Position numbers and translations under genes: made by a program. Positions 22,342 to 31,603 of a stretch of DNA of 64,000 nucleotides are shown piece after piece. Each line of letters begins with the position of its first letter. Positions within the stretch are counted from its first letter, which is position 1. Origin of the DNA: Clostridiales bacterium (GTDB taxonomy: Bacteria; Bacillota; Clostridia; Oscillospirales; Oscillospiraceae); assembly GCA_004555205.1 (NCBI GenBank), contig SFIY01000009.1, positions 1 through 64,000 of the forward strand, in the 5' to 3' direction. Below the pieces are notes generated by a model. It ran no database searches. It had not been told where the DNA came from and saw only the letters and a program-made list of their open reading frames with translations.

Positions 22342-23598
22342 TCAGCACTTTTCAAAGACGGTTGCAACGCCCATGCCGCCGCCGATGCACAGGGTGGCCA
22401 GACCGGTCTTAGCGTTGTCACGGCGCTTGAGCTCATGCAGCAGGGTGACGATAATACGGGCGCCGGAAGCACCGACGGGGTGACCCAGAGAGATAGCGCC
22501 GCCGTTGACGTTGACCTTGCTCATGTCGAAGTGCAGCTCGCGTGCCACAGCGATGGACTGTGCGGCGAACGCCTCGTTTGCCTCGACCAGATCGATGTCA
22601 TCGATGGTCAGGCCGGCCTTTGCCAGAGCGGCACGGGAAGCGGGAACGGGACCGACGCCCATGATCTTGGGATCGACACCGCCCTGGCCCCAGCCGATCA
22701 GCTTCGCCATGGGCTTCAGACCGTACTTGGCAACCGCCTCGCCGGAAGCCAGCACGATGGCGGCAGCGCCGTCATTGATGCCGGAAGCGTTGGCGGCGGT
22801 CACGCGCTGCTGGCCCTTATCCTCGGTTTCCTGAGCGCCGGTCACCTCGAAGGTGTGGACCACTTCGGGATTGGGGGATTCGGGGCCGACGGGGAACGCG
22901 CCGCGCAGCTTGGCGATACCCTCAACGGTCACGCCTGCCTTGGGATATTCATCGACCTTGAAATCGACCATAGCCTTCTTGACCTTCACGGGCACAGCGA
23001 CGATTTCCTCGTCGAACTTGCCGGCAGCCATAGCGGCCTCGGTCTTCTGCTGGGAAGCGGCGGCGAAAGCATCCTGCTCAGCGCGGGAGATACCCCAGAT
23101 GTCGTTGATGTTCTCAGCGGTGGTGCCCATGTGATAGTTGTTATAAGCGTCCCACAGGCCGTCCTTAATCATGGTGTCGACCAGCTTCTTGTCGCCCATG
23201 CGAGCGCCCCAACGAGCGTCCGTGGAAGCGTAGGGAGCAGCACTCATGTTCTCGGTACCGCCGCAGACAACGATGTCGGAATCGCCGGCCAGGATGGAGC
23301 GAGCGCCTTCGATGACGGATTTCATACCGGAACCGCAGACCATACCGACGGTGTAAGCGGGAACGGAATAGGGGATGCCAGCCTTGATGGAGACCTGGCG
23401 TGCGACGTTCTGGCCCTGAGCAGCGGTCAGGATGCAGCCGAACATCAGCTCGTCAACATTCTCGGGAGCGATGTTGGCGCGCTTCAGCGCTTCCTTAACG
23501 ACGATAGCGCCCATCTCCGCGGCGGGAGTGTTCTTCAGGGAGCCGCCGAAGGAACCGATAGCGGTTCTGCAGCAATTGACAACATACAGATCTTTCAT
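22342..23598 (-). CDS. Acetyl-CoA acetyltransferase (thiolase)
   Basis: Condenses two acetyl-CoA to acetoacetyl-CoA (or the reverse), the entry step of the known clostridial butyrate route. The 418-residue enzyme has the nucleophilic Cys88 in GMVCGSGMKSV, the NEAFAAQ block, the catalytic His in GGAISLGHPVGASGARI and the second Cys in LATLCIGGGMG. It is about 25 residues longer than typical thiolases (around 392) because of an insertion near residues 250-275 that includes ESPNPEVVHTFEVTG. AGGAGG precedes the ATG. It is alone here: no hbd, crt or bcd genes are adjacent. Confidence 0.94.
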   Translation of the reverse strand: MKDLYVVNCCRTAIGSFGGSLKNTPAAEMGAIVVKEALKRANIAPENVDELMFGCILTAAQGQNVARQVSIKAGIPYSVPAYTVGMVCGSGMKSVIEGARSILAGDSDIVVCGGTENMSAAPYASTDARWGARMGDKKLVDTMIKDGLWDAYNNYHMGTTAENINDIWGISRAEQDAFAAASQQKTEAAMAAGKFDEEIVAVPVKVKKAMVDFKVDEYPKAGVTVEGIAKLRGAFPVGPESPNPEVVHTFEVTGAQETEDKGQQRVTAANASGINDGAAAIVLASGEAVAKYGLKPMAKLIGWGQGGVDPKIMGVGPVPASRAALAKAGLTIDDIDLVEANEAFAAQSIAVARELHFDMSKVNVNGGAISLGHPVGASGARIIVTLLHELKRRDNAKTGLATLCIGGGMGVATVFEKC

Positions 23599-23652
23599 GG
23601 ATTTGTCCTCCTATAAATAATAATAGAAAATTGCTTTTCCTAAGATGCTTTT

Positions 23653-23681
23653 ATAATAGTCAATTTTTTAACAATAGTCAA
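23653..23681 (-). promoter_or_regulatory. Thiolase promoter with a direct repeat
   Basis: Minus-strand TTGACT (23676-23681), 17 bp spacer, TATTAT (23653-23658). The 9-bp word TTGACTATT occurs twice on the minus strand, 18 bp apart, once over the -35 and once running into the -10. This would suit a regulator binding direct repeats. Confidence 0.6.
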
Positions 23682-23777
23682 CTGGCAATTGTTCCAAAAA
23701 CCAAGTGAAACGAAAAAATCGTGATTACGGGCATGAAATGCCCCAAATTTCCGTCACTTTGACGAAAATATAGCCCA

Positions 23778-24869
23778 TCAACCGTCATCCTTGGCAGGGT
23801 TCTCCGTGTTAAAGGTGGCCGCAAGATTCTGGCGCGCCTGCAGCAACTCGGTGTAGAAACTGCCCACATCGACCTTGCCATAGACGGCGTCGTTATACTT
23901 CACCTTTGCCTCGGCAAGGGCACTTTCTATGGTCTGGCTGAACATCCGATCCGCCACGGCGGACAGATCCAGCGCCTGGCGCACCGCCACATAGAAACCG
24001 TTTCCGCTCTCGATCAAATCGCTGACGCCGCCCTCATCCAATGCTGCCACGGCGTTTGCCAGCAGCAGGTCTTCCTCGCCGCCCTCACCGGTCTCGGAGG
24101 CAGAGAAGGTCTGGCCGTTTTCGCTCACCGTCAGACCCAGCTCCTCGGCAAACCGGGCGTAGAGGGCATCCACATCGTCCGCTGCCTTCAGCTTGTCGGC
24201 GTAACCCCGGGCCAGATCACGGCGCTGTGCGATCTCGTCCTCGCTCAGCCCCTCGGTCGACAGGTACAGCAGCTTGGCGGTCATCAGACCGTTTTCCTCG
24301 GCAAAGGACTGCAGCTCCTCATCGCCGGGACGCAGCGAGCCGTCGCAGAAGGCCTCCTGTACGCGGGAGTAGAGATAGTACATGGAGTTAATGTTGTCAA
24401 AGGTCTCCTCGCTGACGCCCAGCAGTTGAATCTGCTGGAGGTAACCCTCCTCGCCGCCGTAGTATTCGATATACTGCCGGCGCTGCGCGTCCAGCGCGGC
24501 AAGGTCCTCATCGCTGAGTGTCACATGGCCTTTTTTTGCCATCTGACGAACGATGGCGTAAGTTTTCATGGTGTCGGTGACTTCGTCTTTCACATAGTCG
24601 GCATAAGTCATGGTGTCTGTTACGACCTCATCCCAGTCCAGAGACCCTGCATAGGCGGACAGGTATTCGCAGTCATACGCCAGCCAGTAAAGGTATTCCT
24701 CGGCGCTGATCTTCTCCCCGTTAACGGTCATGATGGTGGCGTCGGGATGGATACCGCTGACCTGATAGTACAGTCCGTCCGTGCGTGTGCCGCTGCCGCC
24801 GCCGTCGATCAGAGAGATGCAGCTCACCAGTAAAATTGCGGCAATTAAGCCGGCTACAAAGCGTTTCAT
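23778..24869 (-). CDS. Lipoprotein foldase, PrsA/SurA-like
   Basis: A 363-residue exported protein. It starts MKRFVAGLIAAILLVSC, a lipoprotein signal with the lipidated Cys17. A SurA/PrsA-like N-terminal helical domain follows (ATIMTVNGEKISAEEYLYWLAYDCEYL is the typical opening). The C-terminal region (LYARFAEELGLTV to GNGFYVAVRQAL) is in the place of a parvulin-type rotamase domain but is weakly conserved, so isomerase activity is uncertain. The likely role is folding of secreted proteins outside the membrane. Its ATG overlaps the mfd stop (ATGA), so it is the last gene of the glmU-prs-pth-mfd unit. Confidence 0.8.
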   Translation of the reverse strand: MKRFVAGLIAAILLVSCISLIDGGGSGTRTDGLYYQVSGIHPDATIMTVNGEKISAEEYLYWLAYDCEYLSAYAGSLDWDEVVTDTMTYADYVKDEVTDTMKTYAIVRQMAKKGHVTLSDEDLAALDAQRRQYIEYYGGEEGYLQQIQLLGVSEETFDNINSMYYLYSRVQEAFCDGSLRPGDEELQSFAEENGLMTAKLLYLSTEGLSEDEIAQRRDLARGYADKLKAADDVDALYARFAEELGLTVSENGQTFSASETGEGGEEDLLLANAVAALDEGGVSDLIESGNGFYVAVRQALDLSAVADRMFSQTIESALAEAKVKYNDAVYGKVDVGSFYTELLQARQNLAATFNTENPAKDDG

Positions 24870-27800
24870 AAAGTTCCTCCTTCTGCGGGCGCTTGACCCT
24901 GATTTTTCTCTTGCTGCAATCGCAGCTCCTCCACCAGCTTGGCGGCGGAGGAGAGTGCATTTTCCTTTTGCTTCAGCTGCAGCGTCAGATGGGGACGCTC
25001 CCCTGCCGACAGCAGTAAGCGGCTGCGGTAGGCGTTCATAGCGCAAACGCGCATCAGCGCCGCCACATCGATTTGGTCACCGAAACGGAAGATGACCTGT
25101 GTGCCCTTTTGGGAAATGTCGCAGATGCCCACCTGCGCGGCGTCGGCGCGCAGCAGCGCGATGTCCAGCAGCGCCATGACGCTCTTGGGCGCGTCGCCGA
25201 AACGGTCCAGCATCTCGTCGAGGATCTCCGCGGCGTCTTCACTGCTGCGTATGGCGGCAATCCGGCGGTAAAGATCCATGCGCTGCTCGGCAGAGGGCAC
25301 ATATCTCTCCGGAATATGGGCCGAAACGGTCAGATCGGCGGTACATTCCCTGCGAATTTCCTTCGCCTTGCCCTGCTGCTCCAAAACGGCATCGTTGAGG
25401 AGCTTCAAATACATATCGTAGCCCACGCTCATCATGTAGCCCGACTGTTCGGCGCCCAGCAGGTTGCCTGCCCCGCGGATTTCCAGATCGCGCATGGCGA
25501 TTTTAAAGCCCGAGCCAAATTCCACATATTCGCGGATGGCGCTCAGGCGCTTGTCGGCCGCTTCGCTGAGGATTTTGCCGGTACGGTAGGTCAGATAGGC
25601 GTAGGCGCGGCGGCTGGACCGCCCGATGCGTCCGCGAATCTGGTGAAGCTGTGAAAGCCCCATCCGGTCGGCGTCCTCGATAATCAGCGTGTTCACATTG
25701 GGGATGTCGATGCCCGTTTCAATGATGGTGGTGCAGACCAGTATCTGGATTTCGCCGTCCGCCATCTGCTGCATCACGCGGCTCAGATCGCGTTCCGACA
25801 TCCTGCCGTGTGCAATCCCGATGGTAAACGCATCGCCCAGCATCTGCTGCAGCCGCCCTGCGGTGGATTCGATGTTTTCCACCCGGTTGTGCAGATAATA
25901 TACCTGACCGCCGCGCCCGATTTCGCGCCGTATGGCCTCGATAAGGGGCGGCCATTCATGCTCCATCACGTAGGTCTGCACGCATTGTCTGTCTTGGGGC
26001 GGCTGTTCGATGGTGGACATATCCCGTATACCGCTGAGCGCCATGTTCAGCGTCCGGGGAATGGGCGTGGCGGACAGGGTCAGTGTGTCCACCTGCTTGG
26101 CCCGTTCGCGGAGGGTCTCCTTGTGGCTGACACCGAACCGCTGTTCCTCGTCAATGACCAGCAGGCCCAAATTCTTAAAGGCCAGATTCTTCTGCAGCAG
26201 CTTGTGGGTGCCGATGAGCAGGTCGATGCGCCCTTCCTTGACGCGCTGTAAAATGTCCTTCACCTGTTTGGGTGTACGGAATCGGCTCAGCACCTCGATG
26301 GTCACGGGGAAGGAGCGGAATCGGTTCATGGCCGTGGCATAATGCTGCTGGGCCAAAACGGTGGTCGGCACCAGGATGGCGGCCTGCTTGCCGTCTAAAA
26401 TGCACTTCATCACCGCCCGCAGTGCCACTTCCGTTTTGCCGTAGCCCACATCGCCGCACAGCAGCCGGTCCATGGGCACGGGGCGCTCCATATCCGCCTT
26501 GATCTCGCGGACGGCGCGTAGCTGATCGTCGGTCTCGGCGTAGTCGAAAGCGTCCTCAAATTCCTGCTGCCACGGCGAGTCCGGTGAAAAGGCAAACCCC
26601 TCCAGCCGCTGCCGCTGGGCATAGAGCTTGATAAGCCCCTCTGCCAGATCCCGCGCGGCGGCTTTGGCCCGATGGGTCGCCTTGGCCCATTCCGTGCCGC
26701 CCAGTTTGTTCAGCCGCGTGTGTTCGTTGTCCTCGCCGCCGCCGATATACTTGCTCACCAGATCCAACTGTGTGGCCGGTACATACAGGCAGTCGCTTCC
26801 TGCGTAGGAAATTTTGATATAGTCCTTCTCCACACCGTCCACCACCAGCCGGCAGATGCCGGCAAAGCGTCCGATACCGTGGTGCGTGTGCACCACCAGA
26901 TCACCGGGTGACAGATCGGTGTAGGATTGCAGCTTCTGCCGATGGGGGTCTTTTGCCTGCCGCGGCTTTTTCGGCTGCTTGCCGGACAGGGAAGCGGTCA
27001 GCTGTCCCTCGGTCAGAACGGCCAGCTTGCAGCCGGGGTACTCACAGCCTGCCGACAGGGCGCCCACCGAGATGAGCACGCTGCCGCTTTCAGGAGGCTT
27101 ACCGCCGGTCAAGTCCAGTGCGGCGGGAATCTTTCTCTCCGCCAGCAGCCGCTGCATATTTTTGGCCCGCACCTCGCCGCCGCACAGCACCATGACCCGG
27201 TAGCCGGCGGTCAGATAGTGCACGATGTCGGCGGCGGCAGTTTCCAGCGAGCCGCCGTAGAAGCTCAATTGCTTGGCGGCGATCTGCCACAGCGCTTTCG
27301 GCGCCAGCAGCGCCCGGGAGGTGGGCAGGCTCTCCATCTGACATACGGGAAAGTCCCCCATGCGCGCCGTCAGCTCGTTCTCTGTCAGCGTCAGCACGCC
27401 GAACTCGCCGCACATGGTGCCGCTCTCTAAGTGCAGGGTGATGTCCTCTTTCAACTGCCACAGCCAGCCGCGCAGCGCCTCCTGTACCCGACCGCTTTCG
27501 CTGACGCAGATCACGCAGTTTTTGGGCAGGTAGTCAATGGCGCAGATTTTTTCTTCGTATACGGCTGCCAGATAGCGGTCAATGCCGTTTGGCACAATGC
27601 CCTGACGCAGATTTTCCGCGTCCGTGCGCAGCGTGCGGCAGACGGTTTCCGTGTTTTCTTTGCGCGACAGTTTCTTGGCCGCCTGCTCCATCCGCTGCGC
27701 GGTCTTTTCGGCGTCGCGCAGCGGCAGTACCTCACCGGCAGGCAGCAGCGTCACTTCCTCGCAGTTATAAATGCGCCGCTGGGTGGTCACATCGAACGCG

Positions 27801-28411
27801 CCCAGCGAGTCGATCTCATCGTCAAAAAATTCGCAGCGCACGGCGTTTTCGGCGCCGGGGGAGTATACATCCAAAATGCCGCCGCGCAGGGCAAATTGCC
27901 CCGCGCCCTCCACCTGGTCGGTGCGTGTATAACCGGCGGCAATCAGATGGGATACCAACGCAGACAGCTCGTACCGCTCGCCCACGCGCAGCGTCAGCAC
28001 GCTCTCGCGCAGTATCTCCGGCGCACAGCAGCGCGCTGCCAGCGCATCCGCCGTGGTCACGATCACATCGGCATCGCCCTGTGCCAGCCGGTGCAGCGCC
28101 GCCAGACGCCGGTACTCCCACTCCCGGCTGACCGCTGCCGAGGGATAAAGCTGCCATTCGCGGCCGGGCAGCAGTACCGGGTCGCAGCCGGTCAAAATGC
28201 GCAGGTCGGCACACTGCCGCCGGGCTTCCTTTTCGTCCTCGCACAGCATCAGAAGAGGACGCCGGGTGGCGTAACGAATGGCGGCGGCCAACTGGGCGCG
28301 CTGTACCGGACCGACACCGGTCACACGGACGGCGTCGGCGGTGCTGTTGATATGATCGACCAACTCACACACTTCCTGTATGGTGAGGATCTCTTTGACC
28401 AGTCCGTCCAC
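24866..28411 (-). CDS. mfd: Transcription-repair coupling factor
   Basis: DNA translocase that removes RNA polymerase stalled at lesions and recruits UvrA. The 1181-residue protein has the full order: the UvrB-like N-terminal damage-recruitment module, the RNA polymerase interacting domain near residues 500-560 (GDLVVHTHHGIGRFAGI), the RecG-like helicase core with Walker A in CGDVGYGKTEVAL (about 650), DEEQ in VIDEEQRFGVSH (about 750) and the HQIRGRIGRSSR motif VI, and the C-terminal TRCF domain. The start is GTG at 28411 after AGGAGGGGG. The position after pth is conserved in Firmicutes. Confidence 0.97.
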   Translation of the reverse strand: MDGLVKEILTIQEVCELVDHINSTADAVRVTGVGPVQRAQLAAAIRYATRRPLLMLCEDEKEARRQCADLRILTGCDPVLLPGREWQLYPSAAVSREWEYRRLAALHRLAQGDADVIVTTADALAARCCAPEILRESVLTLRVGERYELSALVSHLIAAGYTRTDQVEGAGQFALRGGILDVYSPGAENAVRCEFFDDEIDSLGAFDVTTQRRIYNCEEVTLLPAGEVLPLRDAEKTAQRMEQAAKKLSRKENTETVCRTLRTDAENLRQGIVPNGIDRYLAAVYEEKICAIDYLPKNCVICVSESGRVQEALRGWLWQLKEDITLHLESGTMCGEFGVLTLTENELTARMGDFPVCQMESLPTSRALLAPKALWQIAAKQLSFYGGSLETAAADIVHYLTAGYRVMVLCGGEVRAKNMQRLLAERKIPAALDLTGGKPPESGSVLISVGALSAGCEYPGCKLAVLTEGQLTASLSGKQPKKPRQAKDPHRQKLQSYTDLSPGDLVVHTHHGIGRFAGICRLVVDGVEKDYIKISYAGSDCLYVPATQLDLVSKYIGGGEDNEHTRLNKLGGTEWAKATHRAKAAARDLAEGLIKLYAQRQRLEGFAFSPDSPWQQEFEDAFDYAETDDQLRAVREIKADMERPVPMDRLLCGDVGYGKTEVALRAVMKCILDGKQAAILVPTTVLAQQHYATAMNRFRSFPVTIEVLSRFRTPKQVKDILQRVKEGRIDLLIGTHKLLQKNLAFKNLGLLVIDEEQRFGVSHKETLRERAKQVDTLTLSATPIPRTLNMALSGIRDMSTIEQPPQDRQCVQTYVMEHEWPPLIEAIRREIGRGGQVYYLHNRVENIESTAGRLQQMLGDAFTIGIAHGRMSERDLSRVMQQMADGEIQILVCTTIIETGIDIPNVNTLIIEDADRMGLSQLHQIRGRIGRSSRRAYAYLTYRTGKILSEAADKRLSAIREYVEFGSGFKIAMRDLEIRGAGNLLGAEQSGYMMSVGYDMYLKLLNDAVLEQQGKAKEIRRECTADLTVSAHIPERYVPSAEQRMDLYRRIAAIRSSEDAAEILDEMLDRFGDAPKSVMALLDIALLRADAAQVGICDISQKGTQVIFRFGDQIDVAALMRVCAMNAYRSRLLLSAGERPHLTLQLKQKENALSSAAKLVEELRLQQEKNQGQAPAEGGTL

Positions 28412-28486
28412 GGTCCCCCTCCTTTCCTATGCTATCATATGGGGTTGTCTGCGGGTTTATGTGGAGATAACTCCACGCATCTCCTC

Positions 28487-29080
28487 TTAATTAAAGCGGT
28501 TCATGGCCCGGTCAACGCCTTGTTCGATCAGCACCGGGATGGCGGCCACCGCCTTGTCCAGCGCCTCAATAATGACCTTTTGGTCCTCTCCCATGGGCTT
28601 GCCGGTGACCCAATCCGCTATGTCATGCTCTGCCTGTTGGGGCGAGCCGACACCCACCTTGATGCGGGGAAACCTGTCGGTGCCCAGATGCTGTATAATG
28701 TTTTTCAGCCCGTTGTGACCGCCGGCGCTGCCGCCGGCGCGGATGCGCAGCTTGCCTGCGGGCAGGGCAATATCGTCGGAGATCACCAGCACATGGTCGG
28801 CGGGAATTTTGTAGAACCGGGCGGCCTGACCGACGGCTTCACCGCTGAGATTCATATAGGTCTGCGGCTTCATCAGCAGCACCTTTTCACCGCCGACCTC
28901 CCAGGTGGCGGTCCATGCCTTGAAGCGGAGCTTATTGAACTTGAGCTTTTCATTCTGGGCCAGCTTGTCCACTACCAAAAAGCCCATGTTATGGCGGGTG
29001 CTTTCGTATTTGGCGCCGGGATTGCCTAACCCCACCACCAGCCACTGTATGCCGCTGCCGCCGCTGCGTTTAAAAAACAT
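28487..29080 (-). CDS. pth: Peptidyl-tRNA hydrolase
   Basis: Recycles tRNA from drop-off peptidyl-tRNAs. The 197-residue protein has the motif GLGNPGAKYESTRHNMGF with the catalytic His30, then KPQTYMNLSGEAV, DDIALPAGKLRIRAGGSAGGHNGLKNI and IKVGVGSP. It carries about ten extra N-terminal residues compared with the Escherichia coli enzyme. The order prs-pth-mfd is conserved in Firmicutes. It is separated from prs by a strong terminator (29110-29144), so an internal promoter or read-through is needed. Confidence 0.96.
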   Translation of the reverse strand: MFFKRSGGSGIQWLVVGLGNPGAKYESTRHNMGFLVVDKLAQNEKLKFNKLRFKAWTATWEVGGEKVLLMKPQTYMNLSGEAVGQAARFYKIPADHVLVISDDIALPAGKLRIRAGGSAGGHNGLKNIIQHLGTDRFPRIKVGVGSPQQAEHDIADWVTGKPMGEDQKVIIEALDKAVAAIPVLIEQGVDRAMNRFN

Positions 29081-29109
29081 AGGAACACTTCCTTTGACGC
29101 AAAAAAATC

Positions 29110-29144
29110 AAAAAATAAGGGAACTGCATACGCAGTTCCCTTAT
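29110..29144 (-). terminator. Terminator after prs
   Basis: ATAAGGGAACTGC (29115-29127) pairs with GCAGTTCCCTTAT (29132-29144). On the minus strand it is followed by TTTTTT. Confidence 0.85.
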
Positions 29145-29160
29145 CATATCACAAAAAAGC

Positions 29161-30120
29161 TCAGTTGAACAGCTTTGCAATGGAAATTTCCTGATAGATG
29201 CGCTCAATGGCCTCGGCAAACATGGGGCCGACAGACAGATACTTGAGCTTGTCGCAGCCGGCGCCCATTTCCACGGGCAGCGTGTTCAGCAGGGCGATCT
29301 CCTTAATGACGCTGTTGCTCAAACGCTCCAGTGCGGGGCCGGAGAGCACGCCGTGGGAGGCGCAGGCATAGACGCTGTTGGCGCCGCCCACTTCCACGAT
29401 GGCCTTGGCGGCATTGCAGATGGAGCCTGCAGTGTCGATCATATCGTCGAACAGAATGCAGTCCTTACCGGCCACATCGCCGATCACATTCATGACCTCG
29501 CAGTGATTGGCCTTCTGACGGCGCTTATCCACGATGGCCAGCCCCATGTGCAGCTTCTGCGCGAAGGTGCGGGCGCGGGCCACGCTGCCCACATCGGGAG
29601 AAACAACGACCATATCTTCGGCTCTCTCACCGAATTTCTTGGCATAGTAGTCAACAAAGACGGGGTTGCCCAGCAGGTTGTCCACGGGAATATCAAAGAA
29701 GCCCTGAATTTGAGAGGCGTGCAGGTCCATGGTCAGCACGCGGTCGGCACCGGCGGCGGTGAGCATATTGGCTACCAGCTTGGCGGAGATGGGATCACGG
29801 CTCTTGGCCTTGCGGTCCTGACGGGCATAGCCGAAGTAGGGAATCACGGCGGTAACACGACCGGCGCTGGCGCGCTTGCAGGCGTCGATCATGATCAGCA
29901 GCTCCATCAGGCTGTCGTTGACAGGCTTGCAGGTGGAGTTGATCAAAAACACATCGCTGCCGCGCACGGTTTCATACAGAGATACGGAAACTTCGCCGTC
30001 GGCAAATTGCTTGACCTCAGCCTCCCCCAGCTTGGTGCCGATGATCTTGCAGATCTCGGCGGCCAATGCGGGGTTGGAGTTACCGGTAAAAATCTTAATG
30101 TCCTTGCCATGAGAAATCAT
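29161..30120 (-). CDS. prs: Ribose-phosphate pyrophosphokinase
   Basis: Makes PRPP from ribose-5-phosphate and ATP for purine, pyrimidine, histidine and NAD synthesis. The 319-residue protein has the class I family blocks: FTGNSNPALAAEI at the N-terminus, YFGYARQDRKAKSRDPISAKLVANML (flexible loop and ATP contact), the metal-binding DLHASQIQGFFDIPVDNL and the PRPP loop DCILFDDMIDTAGSI (about residues 218-232). It follows glmU on the same strand, the arrangement seen in Bacillus and relatives. Confidence 0.96.
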   Translation of the reverse strand: MISHGKDIKIFTGNSNPALAAEICKIIGTKLGEAEVKQFADGEVSVSLYETVRGSDVFLINSTCKPVNDSLMELLIMIDACKRASAGRVTAVIPYFGYARQDRKAKSRDPISAKLVANMLTAAGADRVLTMDLHASQIQGFFDIPVDNLLGNPVFVDYYAKKFGERAEDMVVVSPDVGSVARARTFAQKLHMGLAIVDKRRQKANHCEVMNVIGDVAGKDCILFDDMIDTAGSICNAAKAIVEVGGANSVYACASHGVLSGPALERLSNSVIKEIALLNTLPVEMGAGCDKLKYLSVGPMFAEAIERIYQEISIAKLFN

Positions 30121-30209
30121 TTTTCAACACACTCACTTTCTATCTTATTCCAAAAATTCTCTCTCTTGGTTGGTAGGGTTATATTGAGCAGCCTTTATAA
30201 GACTGATAC

Positions 30210-31319
30210 TCACTTTTTTCGGTCGTCCCAAAACCGGGCGGCCCACTTGTCCTTGTTGACCTGACGGGCACGGGCGATGCCCAGCGCGTCGGCAGGCACA
30301 TCGTCGGTGATGGTCGAGCCGGCGGCGGTATAGGCGCCGTCACCTACGCTGACCGGTGCGATCAAATTGGTGTTGCAGCCCAGGAACACACCGTTGCCGA
30401 TGGTGCAGCGGTATTTTTTGTGGCCGTCGTAATTGGTCGTAACGGTACCGCAGCCGAAGTTGACCTTTTCACCCACATCGCTGTCGCCCACATAGGTCAG
30501 GTGGGAGATCTTGGTGCCGTTGCCGATGACGGAGTTTTTCACCTCCACAAAGTCGCCCACGCGGCAGTGATCGCCGATCCGGCAGTGGGGACGGACATAG
30601 GTGAAGGGCCCCACCGTGGTATGGGCGCCCACGGTGCTTTCATTTACCTGAGAGGCGTTGACACTGGTACACTCCCCGATGACGCTGTCGCGGATCATGC
30701 TGTGGGGGCCGATCTCGCAATCGGCACCGATGACCGTGCGGCCGCGCAGGATCGTGCCGGGCAAAATCGTTGTACCGGCAGCTACGCTGACCCGCGGATC
30801 AATATAGGTGGCAGTGGGATCCATAACGGTAACGCCGTTTTCTATATGACGGCTCAGAATCGCGTCGCGGCACAGGGGCATGGCGCGATGAAGCTCCAAC
30901 GCATTATGAACGGGAAGCCAGTACAGCGCCTCCTTGCCTTGCGCGGGGCGGTCGGTCAGCGCCGCGCCGCTGTCGCACATCCGGCGCAAAACGGCGCTGT
31001 CAGCGCTGTATACCGGACTTTGACCGAAGGCCGTCACCGGCAGCACCGGAGAGGGGATCACCAATACATCACCCTCGCAGGCGGCCAGAGCTGCGGCCGT
31101 ATCGGGGAAGAAGGCAACCTCGCAGTCGGCCATGGCTGCGGCAATTTCCTCACGCCAACTGTCATCACAAATGACAAAAAACCGCTGTACGCCGCAGTTT
31201 GACAATTCCTGCGATACCCATGTCAGAACAGGGCAAAACAGGATCGTCTGCAGCATCAGCGGTTTTGCGCAGGAGGCGGAGGCACCCTTGCAGTCAAAGA
31301 GTACAATCTTGCAGTCCAT
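30210..31319 (-). CDS. glmU: GlmU-like acetyltransferase with a reduced N-terminal domain
   Basis: Canonical GlmU (about 456 residues) is bifunctional. Here the 369-residue protein keeps the C-terminal left-handed beta-helix acetyltransferase from about residue 160, with the acetyltransferase signatures VGDFVEVKNSVIGNGTKISHLTYVGD (catalytic-type His), NFGCGTVTTNYDG and APVSVGDGAYTAAGS. The N-terminal part is only about 160 residues against some 230. It lacks the pyrophosphorylase signature LAAGxGTRM (the equivalent region reads LFDCKGASASCAKPLML) and the metal-binding aspartate context. Glucosamine-1-phosphate acetylation is likely; uridylyl transfer is not. Position beside prs supports glmU ancestry. 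GGGGAGGAG precedes the ATG. Confidence 0.85.
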   Translation of the reverse strand: MDCKIVLFDCKGASASCAKPLMLQTILFCPVLTWVSQELSNCGVQRFFVICDDSWREEIAAAMADCEVAFFPDTAAALAACEGDVLVIPSPVLPVTAFGQSPVYSADSAVLRRMCDSGAALTDRPAQGKEALYWLPVHNALELHRAMPLCRDAILSRHIENGVTVMDPTATYIDPRVSVAAGTTILPGTILRGRTVIGADCEIGPHSMIRDSVIGECTSVNASQVNESTVGAHTTVGPFTYVRPHCRIGDHCRVGDFVEVKNSVIGNGTKISHLTYVGDSDVGEKVNFGCGTVTTNYDGHKKYRCTIGNGVFLGCNTNLIAPVSVGDGAYTAAGSTITDDVPADALGIARARQVNKDKWAARFWDDRKK

Positions 31320-31321
31320 GA

Positions 31322-31603
31322 TAAACTCCTCCCCTCAATAACAAAGACATAAAATCAAGACTATTATAGCAGGGTTTACGGAAAAATCCAGTATTTTTAC
31401 AGAAATTCCCGTCAATAATTTTTGTATATCGGAGATCGGAGAATGAATCAGGACGGGAAGAGAAACGGATAACTGCTGTTTTTCACACAAACAAATGCCT
31501 AAATTTGTATTTTAGTGAAAAAAACGGCTTTTTTAGGAATTTATAGTTGCATTTTTAGGTCAAGTGCATTACAATACAAGTATTTTCGGAAGGAGGCCGG
31601 CGT
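31322..31603. promoter_or_regulatory. Intergenic region with divergent promoters of glmU and trmL
   Basis: This 280-bp AT-rich stretch has no gene. For trmL on the plus strand: TTGCAT (31547-31552), 17 bp spacer, TACAAT (31570-31575), 28 bp before the ATG. For glmU on the minus strand: TATAAT (31363-31368) with no good -35. Nothing else recognisable was seen between 31370 and 31540. Confidence 0.55.

Noticed and set aside
27431..29029. A 532-codon plus-strand open frame opposite mfd and pth
   Set aside because: It is the complementary shadow of two certain genes; composition is His/Gln/Gly/Arg-rich without domains and there is no ribosome binding site.
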